From Bacillota bacterium (GTDB lineage: Bacteria; Bacillota; DTU030): a stretch of 7,001 nt of DNA. Of the stretch, positions 1 to 6,242 are shown piece by piece. The notes under the pieces are model-generated. The model did no database searches, was not told where the DNA came from, and saw only the letters and a list, made by a program, of their open reading frames with translations. Each line of letters starts with the position of its first letter. Within the stretch, counting starts at the first letter, position 1. A program made the translations under genes and the position numbers. The DNA is taken from NCBI GenBank assembly GCA_012841005.1, contig DUVO01000327.1, positions 1 to 7,001 on the forward strand. The letters run 5' to 3'.

Positions 1-1089
1 CCCTTTTTTCTCATTAAGGGTTTCGGCAAACTCCTCCAGGAGTTTCCGTTGTTTCGCAGTCAGACGGGTCGGGATTTTCACTGCAACCTTCACAAGCTGG
101 TCACCCCGGCCACCGCGCCGCAAATGGGGGAGCCCCTTTCCCCGCAGGCGAAATCTTGTACCCGGCTGGGTTCCCGCCGGAACAGTCAGTTTAGCTTTAC
201 CGTGCAGGGTGGGTACTTCAATTTCCGCTCCCAGTGCTGCCTGGGTAAAGGAAAGGGGGGCTTCGTAGAGAATATCCACGCCCTGCCTGGTAAAAAAGGC
301 ATGGGGTTTGATGGTAATATATACATACAGGTCACCTGGTGGCCTCCCATGGCTGCCCGCTTCCCCCTCACCGTTAATCCGGAGGCGGGAGCCGGTATCA
401 ACCCCCGGGGGAACACTGACATGGATTTTTCGGGTCCGCCGGATTTTGCCCCTGCCCCTGCATTTACTGCAAGGAGTTGTAACGATCTGGCCGCTCCCCC
501 CACAGGCATGACAGGTAGTGATATTTACCATCTGTCCCAGGACCGTCTGCCGTACCTGCTTAATCTGACCGGTGCCGCCGCAGACATTGCATGTTGTCGG
601 GTGTGTGCCCGGTTCTGCCCCACTGCCGTTACAGTCGGGACAAATCTCTGTCCGCACTACCTCCAGATCCCTTTCCACACCAGTGGCCGCTTCTTCCAAA
701 GTAATTTCTAGATCATAGCGTAAATCCGGCCCCTGGCGCGGTTGGTTTCTTCCCCTTCCGGCACCGCCAAAACCCTGGCCAAAAAACATATCAAAGATAT
801 CATCAAAACCGCCAAAGCCACCAAAACCGCCGAATCCCTGGGGACCTGCCTGGTAACCACCGTTTTCAAAGGCAGCATGGCCAAATTGGTCATACTGGGC
901 CCGCTTTTGCTGGTCACTTAAAACATCATAAGCCTCTTTTATCTCTTTGAATTTTTCCTCTGCCTTGGGGTCATTTTGATTGACATCGGGATGATACTTC
1001 CGGGCCAGTTTCCGGTATGCCTTCTTAATATCGTCCTGGGTGGCATCCCGGGAAACACCCAGTATTTCATAATAATCTTTACTGCTCAC
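1..1089 (-). CDS. dnaJ: Chaperone protein DnaJ (Hsp40), C-terminal end cut off by window edge
   Basis: Cytosolic co-chaperone that binds unfolded substrate and stimulates the ATPase of DnaK. I translated this frame by hand: 363 codons run from a GTG start to base 1 without a stop, so only about the last 10-20 residues seem missing (family usually 370-385). The J domain starts at once ([11 protein letters not shown]) and carries the essential HPD at residues 33-35. A Gly/Phe-rich linker follows (about 73-113). The zinc domain has four CxxCxGxG-type repeats with cysteines at 150/153, 167/170, 193/196 and 207/210, and the C-terminal substrate-binding region comes after it, so this is a full type I DnaJ. 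The start is fixed by an in-frame TGA at 1096-1098 just upstream and by the J domain beginning at residue 4; a near-consensus ribosome site precedes the GTG. It is the last visible gene of the hrcA-grpE-dnaK-dnaJ cluster. Identification is very secure. Confidence 0.97.
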   Translation of the reverse strand, partial: MSSKDYYEILGVSRDATQDDIKKAYRKLARKYHPDVNQNDPKAEEKFKEIKEAYDVLSDQQKRAQYDQFGHAAFENGGYQAGPQGFGGFGGFGGFDDIFDMFFGQGFGGAGRGRNQPRQGPDLRYDLEITLEEAATGVERDLEVVRTEICPDCNGSGAEPGTHPTTCNVCGGTGQIKQVRQTVLGQMVNITTCHACGGSGQIVTTPCSKCRGRGKIRRTRKIHVSVPPGVDTGSRLRINGEGEAGSHGRPPGDLYVYITIKPHAFFTRQGVDILYEAPLSFTQAALGAEIEVPTLHGKAKLTVPAGTQPGTRFRLRGKGLPHLRRGGRGDQLVKVAVKIPTRLTAKQRKLLEEFAETLNEKKG

Positions 1090-1095
1090 ATAACT

Positions 1096-1104
1096 TCACC
1101 ACCT
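1096..1104 (-). promoter_or_regulatory. Ribosome binding site of dnaJ
   Basis: The minus strand reads AGGTGGTGA, one mismatch from the full anti-Shine-Dalgarno complement AGGAGGTGA, six bases before the GTG at 1087-1089. This strong site supports the GTG as the true start. The last three bases of the site (TGA, 1096-1098) are also an in-frame stop, which excludes any longer dnaJ. An ATG at 1089-1091 overlaps the GTG but reads straight into TGA, so it cannot start DnaJ. Confidence 0.8.
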
Positions 1105-1142
1105 TTGTCCCCAGAACAACCGCCTACCGGTAACGGGCTGAC

Positions 1143-1183
1143 TGAGTATGGCCATCCCCCCCTTTGAATGGCGGCCATACTCA
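1143..1183 (-). repeat. Inverted repeat (RNA hairpin) between dnaK and dnaJ
   Basis: Two perfect 11-base arms, 1143-1153 (TGAGTATGGCC) and 1173-1183 (GGCCATACTCA), flank a 19-base loop. The loop contains a run of seven G on the transcribed strand. The hairpin would form in the mRNA about 40 bases after the dnaK stop and about 54 bases before the dnaJ start. No U-tract follows it, so it is not a standard intrinsic terminator. A role in mRNA stability, processing or partial attenuation that lowers dnaJ relative to dnaK is inference. The rest of the 133-base gap (1090-1222) shows only the dnaJ ribosome site and a small TACCGGTA palindrome. Confidence 0.65.
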
Positions 1184-1222
1184 ACCAGGAAAGTTACAGG
1201 TAGTGGCAATTGTGGCCTCTCC

Positions 1223-3067
1223 TTATTTGTCTTCTTTATCTTCATCCACAACCTTGTAATCGGCATCAACAACGTTTTCATCCCCACCGGCATTCCCTGT
1301 ATTCCCGCTGGCAGTACCGCCCTGGGTCTGGTCGCCCTGGGCCTTGTAGGCTGCTGAACTGAACTCGAAAAGGGCTGTGGTAAGGGCTTCAGAGGCCTTC
1401 TTGATCTTTTCGGTATCATTACCTGCCAGGGCCTCTTTCGCTTCGGCAACAGCCTTCTCAACCTTCTCCTTAAGATCTTGGGCTACCTTGTCCCCCAGCT
1501 CCTTCAGGGTCTTCTCTGCATTATATACTAAACCATCACATTCATTCCTGGCCTCAACTACCTCTTTTCGTTTTCTATCCTCTTCTTCATATTTCTGGGC
1601 GTCGGCCACCATTCTTTCGATATCCTTCTCAGCAAGACCACTCGATGCTTGAATGGTAATCTTTTGTTCCTTTCCGGTGGCCTTGTCTTTGGCCGAGACG
1701 TTGACAATTCCGTTGGCATCGATATCGAAGGTTACTTCAATTTGGGGTATACCCCGGGGAGCAGGAGGAATCCCCGACAGGATAAACCGGCCCAGGGTCT
1801 TATTATCTGCCGCCATTGGTCGCTCACCCTGCAGGACATGGATTTCCACACTGGTCTGGTTATCTGCAGCAGTGGAGAAGATCTGGCTTTTGGAAGTAGG
1901 GATAGTGGTATTGCGTTCGATAATCCTGGTAAAAACGCCCCCTAAGGTTTCAATCCCCAGGGAGAGGGGGGTAACATCCAGGAGAACCACGTCCTTGACT
2001 TCTCCAGCCAGGACACCCCCCTGGATAGCCGCCCCGATGGCCACACACTCATCGGGGTTGATACCCTTATCCGGTTCTTTCCCAATATGTTTTCTTATGG
2101 CTTCCTGGACAGCAGGGATCCGCGTTGATCCCCCTACCAACAGGATCCGGTCAATATCCTCCGGCTTCAGGTTGGCATCGGCAAGGGCCTGGCGCAGGGG
2201 CCCCATGGTTTTCTCAACCAGGTCTTCGGTCAACTGGTTGAATTTTGCCCGGCTAATAGTCATCTCCAGATGCTTGGGGCCATTCTGGTCTGCCGTTATA
2301 AAGGGCAGGTTGATCGTGGTGCTGCTCAGGCTCGACAGCTCGATCTTTGCCTTTTCTGCTGCCTCATTGAGCCTTTGCAAGGCCATCCGGTCCTGCCGCA
2401 GGTCGATGCCATGTTCTTTCTTAAATTCAGAAGCAATATAGTCTATGAGCCTCTGGTCAAAATCGTCCCCACCAAGTTTGTTGTTACCGCTTGTGGCTTT
2501 GACCTCAAAAACACCATCACCCAGTTCGAGGATGGAAACATCGAAGGTTCCCCCACCTAAATCAAAAACCAAAATTGTGGAGGTTTCTTCCTTGTCTATG
2601 CCATAGGCAAGGGCTGCTGCCGTTGGCTCATTGATAATCCGTAAAACTTCAAGACCGGCAATACGCCCGGCATCCTTGGTGGCCTGCCGCTGGCTGTCGG
2701 AAAAATAAGCAGGAACCGTAATCACAGCCTTTTCAACCTTTTCCCCCAAATAGGCCTCTGCATCTTGCTTCAATTTCTGGAGAATCATAGCAGAAATCTC
2801 CTGGGGGGTAAATTTCTTGCCATCTATTTCTACCGTGTGACTTGAACCCATATGGCGTTTAATGCTCATCACCGTACGGTCGGGGTTTGTAATGGCCTGC
2901 CGTTTGGCTACCTGCCCCACCATTCGTTCGCCATCCTTGGTGAAGGCAACAACCGAGGGTGTCAAGCGACTTCCCTCGGCATTATTTATGACGACAGGCT
3001 CACCACCTTCCAAGACGGCGACGACTGAATTTGTCGTCCCAAGATCAATTCCAATCACCTTTGACAT
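1223..3067 (-). CDS. dnaK: Chaperone protein DnaK (Hsp70)
   Basis: ATP-dependent cytosolic Hsp70 that binds and releases unfolded polypeptides together with DnaJ and GrpE. It is complete at 614 residues, the usual length for Gram-positive DnaK (about 605-620). The nucleotide-binding domain has the phosphate-1 motif GIDLGTTNS at 6-14, phosphate-2 [11 protein letters not shown] at 168-178 and the adenosine motif [13 protein letters not shown] at 309-321. The interdomain linker VVLLDVTP lies at about 360-367, then the beta-sandwich substrate domain (about 370-480), the helical lid (to about 575), a flexible Gly/Thr/Asn-rich stretch and the acidic tail [10 protein letters not shown]. After residue 74 the domain lacks the roughly 24-residue insert present in proteobacterial DnaK, as in Gram-positive homologues. 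It starts 39 bases after grpE and ends 133 bases before dnaJ, with a very strong ribosome site before its ATG. No separate CIRCE or clear promoter is seen in the grpE-dnaK gap, so it is likely transcribed from upstream. Stop is TAA. Confidence 0.99.
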   Translation of the reverse strand: MSKVIGIDLGTTNSVVAVLEGGEPVVINNAEGSRLTPSVVAFTKDGERMVGQVAKRQAITNPDRTVMSIKRHMGSSHTVEIDGKKFTPQEISAMILQKLKQDAEAYLGEKVEKAVITVPAYFSDSQRQATKDAGRIAGLEVLRIINEPTAAALAYGIDKEETSTILVFDLGGGTFDVSILELGDGVFEVKATSGNNKLGGDDFDQRLIDYIASEFKKEHGIDLRQDRMALQRLNEAAEKAKIELSSLSSTTINLPFITADQNGPKHLEMTISRAKFNQLTEDLVEKTMGPLRQALADANLKPEDIDRILLVGGSTRIPAVQEAIRKHIGKEPDKGINPDECVAIGAAIQGGVLAGEVKDVVLLDVTPLSLGIETLGGVFTRIIERNTTIPTSKSQIFSTAADNQTSVEIHVLQGERPMAADNKTLGRFILSGIPPAPRGIPQIEVTFDIDANGIVNVSAKDKATGKEQKITIQASSGLAEKDIERMVADAQKYEEEDRKRKEVVEARNECDGLVYNAEKTLKELGDKVAQDLKEKVEKAVAEAKEALAGNDTEKIKKASEALTTALFEFSSAAYKAQGDQTQGGTASGNTGNAGGDENVVDADYKVVDEDKEDK

Positions 3068-3075
3068 ATCAAGCT

Positions 3076-3083
3076 ACCTCCTT
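3076..3083 (-). promoter_or_regulatory. Strong ribosome binding site of dnaK
   Basis: The minus strand reads AAGGAGGT, a perfect eight-base match to the anti-Shine-Dalgarno sequence, eight bases before the dnaK ATG at 3065-3067. It is the best ribosome site in the window, which fits the need to make DnaK in excess over GrpE and DnaJ. The match is seen directly; the expression link is inference. Confidence 0.85.
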
Positions 3084-3106
3084 CACTTCCGTATAAATGC
3101 AGAAGG

Positions 3107-3778
3107 TCAACCCTTTGCTACCTTTACCAAGCTGGGACGTAACACCCGGTCATGGAGCATATATCCCTTTTGGACTTCCTCCACAACAGTACCGGCCTCT
3201 GCGGCACAAGCTTCTACCTGCAGCACAGCCTCATGTATTTTAGGATTAAAGGGCTCCCCTTCAGCCTCTATTGGGTTAACGCCTTCCCTCTTTAATATTT
3301 CCATAAATTGCCGGTAAATCATCTCTACCCCTTCAATTATGGCCGCAGCAGTCGGTTCTCCTTCCACTTGCAGGGCCCGTTCCAAATTATCGAGAACAGG
3401 CAATAATTCCAGGAAAAGACGCTCATTTGCCCGATTTATAAGATCCAGGCGTTCCCTTTGTGTCCGCCGGCGGTAGTTTTCAAAATCAGCCCTGGTACGT
3501 TGCAGGAAACGCAGGTACTCTTCCTTCTCCTCCTTTTGTTTTTCTAAAGCCTGTTTTAAAACGGCAACCTCATCTTCCTGCCTGTCCGCCTGGGCCGTTG
3601 TTCCTTCCCCGGTCTCAATTTCACCTTCCACCCGGTTGGGAGCATCTTCAGTTCCCGTAACTTGCGGCCCCTCTTGGGATATACTTTGCTCCTCGTCGGG
3701 TTTTCCTCCCTCTTCACCCCTTTGCTCCTCAACAGTCAAATCTGGTTCCGCACCCTGAGGACAAACCTTTTCCTCCAT
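3107..3778 (-). CDS. grpE: Nucleotide exchange factor GrpE
   Basis: Cytosolic homodimeric co-chaperone that releases ADP from DnaK and, in studied species, acts as a thermosensor. It has 223 residues. The first 65 or so are highly acidic and rich in Glu, Gly, Thr and Gln, with no recognisable fold. A long charged coiled-coil helix follows (about 66-120, including EKEEYLRFLQRTRADFENYRRR), then the four-helix dimer region with LLPVLDNLERAL (125-136). The beta-wing head ends in the family signature GYMLHDRVLRPSLVKVA (205-221). At 223 residues it is longer than B. subtilis or E. coli GrpE (about 187-197), and the extra length is in the disordered N-terminus. The ATG at 3776-3778 has the ribosome site AAGGGTGGTG at 3786-3795, seven bases upstream. 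It lies 157 bases downstream of hrcA and 39 bases upstream of dnaK. Very secure. Confidence 0.97.
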   Translation of the reverse strand: MEEKVCPQGAEPDLTVEEQRGEEGGKPDEEQSISQEGPQVTGTEDAPNRVEGEIETGEGTTAQADRQEDEVAVLKQALEKQKEEKEEYLRFLQRTRADFENYRRRTQRERLDLINRANERLFLELLPVLDNLERALQVEGEPTAAAIIEGVEMIYRQFMEILKREGVNPIEAEGEPFNPKIHEAVLQVEACAAEAGTVVEEVQKGYMLHDRVLRPSLVKVAKG

Positions 3779-3802
3779 ATTATTACACCACCCTTCTTAA
3801 GA

Positions 3803-3811
3803 ATTATATCA
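3803..3811 (-). promoter_or_regulatory. Possible extended -10 promoter for grpE-dnaK-dnaJ
   Basis: The minus strand reads TGATATAAT in the hrcA-grpE gap: a perfect TATAAT (3803-3808) preceded by TG at the extended -10 position. At 16-18 bases further upstream there is no good TTGACA match (GTAAGC at 17-base spacing), so it would depend on the extended -10. Transcription would begin near 3796, giving a leader of only about 18 bases that still contains the grpE ribosome site. The motif is seen; promoter activity is inference, and an AT-rich chance match is possible. Confidence 0.4.
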
Positions 3812-3859
3812 ACAGGTAAACTCCGGCTTACCCAGTCTGGCAGCACCACAGTCCAGAAG

Positions 3860-3898
3860 GGACCCGCCCCCCTTAATTCCGGAACAAGGGGCGGGTCC
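3860..3898 (-). repeat. GC-rich inverted repeat (RNA hairpin) between hrcA and grpE
   Basis: Perfect 11-base arms, GGACCCGCCCC (3860-3870) and GGGGCGGGTCC (3888-3898), enclose a 17-base loop. A slightly longer stem with a two-base bulge is also possible. In the hrcA transcript this hairpin would form about 37 bases after the stop codon. No U-run follows, so it is not a typical intrinsic terminator. In B. subtilis the dnaK operon mRNA is reported to be processed between hrcA and grpE, with different stability of the two parts; this hairpin sits at the matching place. Its function here is inferred. Confidence 0.7.
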
Positions 3899-3935
3899 TG
3901 GCATACCCCCGGTGTCTCCCATCAACTGGGCACAC

Positions 3936-4964
3936 CTAACAGAGGAATTCTGCCAGCGCTTTACTTAAAAGTTTTTGCATGTATTCAACTACGGATACTA
4001 CCCTGGCATAGTCCATCCTGGTCGGCCCCAATACACCAATGGTCCCCACCCTGCGGCCATTGATTTCATAACAGGCCGTTACAATACTGCAATCCTTCAT
4101 CAGTATACACTTATTCTCTTCTCCAATTGTAATTGCGATATCTTCCGATGCTGTATCCATCAGCAAGCGGCAGAGATGATCCCGCTCCTCCAGTACCTGC
4201 AGGAGGCTTCGCACCTTTTCCACATCATTAAACTCCGGCTGTTTCAGGATATTGGTGGTTCCCCCCAGGTAAACCTTCTCCTCCCCCGTATAACCAAAAC
4301 TGGCAACCAGTTCTACCAGAAAGTGCTGGAGGGTTTTGTTCCTGCGGGAAAATACAGAATACAATTCCTGAAGAAAGGAACTGCTCAGATTCTCCAGAGG
4401 CATCCCCCTTAAGAGCTTGGTAAAAACCTGGGCGATCTGGTCTAATTCTGCCGCCGACACTCCCGGGGGAATCTCCATTACCCTGTTTTGTACCAGCCCG
4501 GTATCGGTAACCAAAAGTACAACCACATAATGGGTATCCAGGGGGACCAACTGCAGTTGTTGGAAAACCTGCTGCCCAAAAATCGGGGTCATAATCAGGG
4601 AAACATACTGGGAAACTTCAGAGAGTACTCTGGTTGCCTGACTAAAGACAGTATCAATTTTCGACAGCCTTTGTTGCAAGGCCCGGGTTAACCTTTCCTC
4701 GTCAGCAGGGGAAAGCCTTTCGGTTTCCATCAAACTGTCAACGAAATAACGGTACCCCATATAGCTGGGGATCCGACCGGCTGATGTATGGGGCTGTTCC
4801 AAATAGCCCATTTCATCCAAATCAGCCATTTCGTTTCGAATTGTAGCCGGACTGATCCCAAGATTGTAGCGCCGCGCCAGGGTCCGGGAACCTACCGGCT
4901 CCGCCCTTTGAATATAGTCACTGACAATGGCCTTGAGAATAGCTCGCTTCCTGTCACTGAGCAT
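3936..4964 (-). CDS. hrcA: Heat-inducible transcription repressor HrcA
   Basis: Repressor that binds the CIRCE operator and shuts off class I heat-shock genes; in known species it needs GroEL to stay active, which couples the operon to the load of unfolded protein. It has 342 residues from the ATG at 4962-4964. The N-terminal winged helix (about 1-78) shows RKRAILKAIVSDYI, the recognition region ISPATIRNEMADLDEMGYLEQPHTSAGRIP and then GYRYFVDSLM. The GAF-like and dimerisation domains follow, ending in the conserved GTIGVLGPTRMDYARVVSVV. The frame stays open up to a TTG at 4995-4997, but that extension reads through the CIRCE operator, and the residues it adds do not belong to the family. The ATG has a fair ribosome site (GAGGGTGA, about 4969-4976), so I start there. 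First gene of the chaperone cluster, and autoregulated through the adjacent CIRCE. Stop is TAG. Confidence 0.97.
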   Translation of the reverse strand: MLSDRKRAILKAIVSDYIQRAEPVGSRTLARRYNLGISPATIRNEMADLDEMGYLEQPHTSAGRIPSYMGYRYFVDSLMETERLSPADEERLTRALQQRLSKIDTVFSQATRVLSEVSQYVSLIMTPIFGQQVFQQLQLVPLDTHYVVVLLVTDTGLVQNRVMEIPPGVSAAELDQIAQVFTKLLRGMPLENLSSSFLQELYSVFSRRNKTLQHFLVELVASFGYTGEEKVYLGGTTNILKQPEFNDVEKVRSLLQVLEERDHLCRLLMDTASEDIAITIGEENKCILMKDCSIVTACYEINGRRVGTIGVLGPTRMDYARVVSVVEYMQKLLSKALAEFLC

Positions 4965-4978
4965 AATATCACCCTCAG

Positions 4979-5009
4979 TGTTAGCACTCTCTCTCAAAGA
5001 GTGCTAACA
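4979..5009 (-). promoter_or_regulatory. CIRCE operator (HrcA binding site)
   Basis: Perfect consensus TTAGCACTC - 9 bases - GAGTGCTAA at 4981-5007. The match extends by TG/CA outward, so each arm is 11 bases (4979-4989 and 4999-5009). It lies two bases upstream of the hrcA ribosome site and just downstream of the promoter elements, so it would be in the transcribed leader or overlap the start point. HrcA bound here blocks transcription, and in the mRNA the same repeat can fold into a stem. No second CIRCE is seen elsewhere in the window. Confidence 0.98.
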
Positions 5010-5049
5010 ATTATACTTTCAAAATACCGTAAAACCCATTCTTTGTCAA
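5010..5049 (-). promoter_or_regulatory. Sigma-A type promoter of the hrcA-grpE-dnaK-dnaJ operon
   Basis: The minus strand has a perfect TTGACA -35 box at 5044-5049. Exactly 17 bases later comes TATTTT at 5021-5026, a plausible -10 with transcription starting near 5014, just before CIRCE. A perfect TATAAT also lies at 5010-5015, directly against CIRCE, but it is 28 bases from TTGACA and has no good -35 of its own. Either -10 may be used. The region starts 16 bases after the hemW stop, and no terminator lies between, so readthrough from lepA-hemW into hrcA is possible. Confidence 0.75.
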
Positions 5050-5065
5050 GTATAGAAGGAGCATT

Positions 5066-6226
5066 TCAAGCAGGTAAAAACTCCAAAAATACCCTGTTGG
5101 CAAAAAAAAGCCCCTTTTTCGTTAACCGGATGCCCTGGGGGATGACCTCCAGCAAATCCTGCTGGGCCAATCTCTCCAGGTTATCGGCATAAATTGCGAA
5201 CAGATCCTGCCGGAAACGTTTCTGAAAACCCTTTCTCTCAACACCCTGGCACAAACGCAAGCCAAGAATTACGGTTTCGGCCTGCTCCAGTTCCAAGGTC
5301 AATTCTTCCCTGGTAGCAACCGGCACCCTGCCCCGCTCCAGAGCGGCCAGGTATTTATCCAGGGATGACTCATTGGCCCACCGCCTTCTCCCACCGTCAT
5401 AGGAATGGGCTCCTGGTCCCAGGCCCAGGTAAGGTTCATTGCACCAATAGGTCATATTGTGACGGCACTCCCGGTTCCTTTGGGCAAAATTTGCTATCTC
5501 ATACTGCTGATATCCGGCTGCAGGCAGCATCTCCAGGGCCAGCTGGTACATGGCTGCATCCAGCTCCTCCGCCGGTGGTATCAGCTTACCTTCCTCTCGC
5601 CACCGGTGAAAGGGGGTCCCTTCTTCAAATACCAGGTTATAAGTGGAGATATGTTCAGGGGCCAGGGCGATGACTTTCTTGAGGGTATCTTCCCATTGGT
5701 CCAGGGTTTGGCCCGGCAGGGCAAAAATAAGGTCAAAACCTATATTGGCGAAACCCTCCCTGCGAAGCAAATCATAGGATTTATAAACATCGGCCGTCCG
5801 GTGTATTCGTCCTAACCGGGCCAGGTGTTCATCCTGTAAGGCCTGCACCCCCAAGCTGATCCTGTTTACACCGGCTCCTTTGAAGACCGTTAATCTTTCC
5901 CGGGAAATAGTGCCGGGATTGCATTCAATAGTCACTTCTTTTATATACTCGACCGGAACATGCCGGTAAATCAGGGCAAAGAGAGCCGCCAGTTCCCGGG
6001 GCTTGAGGCAAGATGGGGTTCCACCACCGAAATAAATGGTCTTCACCCTTATGCCCGCCAGTAACTGGAAATATAATTCCAGTTCCCTTTCCAAACCCGC
6101 GAGGTAGCTTTGAACCAGATCCTGCCCATAGGGGAAGGAGACAAAATCACAATAATGACATTTTTTTAGACAAAAAGGAACATGAATATAGAGGGCTAAT
6201 TCCTGCACCTTTACTCCCCTTCCCAT
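5066..6226 (-). CDS. hemW: HemW, radical-SAM family heme chaperone (formerly called HemN-like)
   Basis: Radical-SAM family protein; characterised HemW proteins bind and deliver heme and are not coproporphyrinogen dehydrogenases. It has 386 residues. The iron-sulfur motif is CxxxCxxC at 19, 23 and 26, followed by DF (CHYCDF). HemW has F after the last motif residue where true HemN has a fourth cysteine (CxxxCxxCxC), which favours HemW. Further family motifs are YFGGGTPS (65-72), ISLGVQAL (123-130), YEIANFA (242-248) and YLGLGPGAHSY (266-276), with a small C-terminal winged-helix-like part. It lies 16 bases downstream of lepA and upstream of the hrcA promoter. The ATG at 6224-6226 has only a weak AGGG site. 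A GTG at codon 7 (6206-6208) has a better site, AGGGGAG at 6214-6220, and would give an N-terminus of usual length, so the start may be six residues later. The substrate or partner in this organism is not shown by the sequence. Confidence 0.93.
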   Translation of the reverse strand: MGRGVKVQELALYIHVPFCLKKCHYCDFVSFPYGQDLVQSYLAGLERELELYFQLLAGIRVKTIYFGGGTPSCLKPRELAALFALIYRHVPVEYIKEVTIECNPGTISRERLTVFKGAGVNRISLGVQALQDEHLARLGRIHRTADVYKSYDLLRREGFANIGFDLIFALPGQTLDQWEDTLKKVIALAPEHISTYNLVFEEGTPFHRWREEGKLIPPAEELDAAMYQLALEMLPAAGYQQYEIANFAQRNRECRHNMTYWCNEPYLGLGPGAHSYDGGRRRWANESSLDKYLAALERGRVPVATREELTLELEQAETVILGLRLCQGVERKGFQKRFRQDLFAIYADNLERLAQQDLLEVIPQGIRLTKKGLFFANRVFLEFLPA

Positions 6227-6242
6227 AGTACCCTGTAACCCG

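Noticed and set aside
186..509. 107-codon minus-strand frame inside dnaJ
   Set aside because: It overlaps the DnaJ zinc-domain and C-terminal coding region in another frame, with no ribosome site or family match that I can see.
49..711. 220-codon plus-strand frame opposite dnaJ
   Set aside because: It is the antisense of the DnaJ frame, which has HPD and all eight zinc cysteines in order. The plus-strand product resembles no family I know and has no ribosome site.
804..836. Tandem repeat of GGC/TTT-type units
   Set aside because: It encodes the Gly/Phe linker normal for DnaJ ([11 protein letters not shown]) and is explained by protein composition.
1096..1155. Possible 20-codon leader peptide (starting MAILSQPVTG) ending just before dnaJ
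   Set aside because: The only purine-rich stretch before its ATG is a G7 run directly touching the ATG, which leaves no proper spacing, and the ATG lies in the dnaK-dnaJ hairpin. Its stop is the TGA inside the dnaJ ribosome site, which is suggestive but not enough.
1143..1183. Intrinsic terminator ending the operon after dnaK
   Set aside because: The stem is good, but the bases after it on the transcribed strand are mixed (CAGCCCG), not a U-run, and dnaJ follows on the same strand.
1653..2441. 262-codon plus-strand frame opposite dnaK
   Set aside because: Long antisense frames are common opposite conserved dnaK because of its codon bias. The minus-strand protein is full-length DnaK; the plus frame shows no domain.
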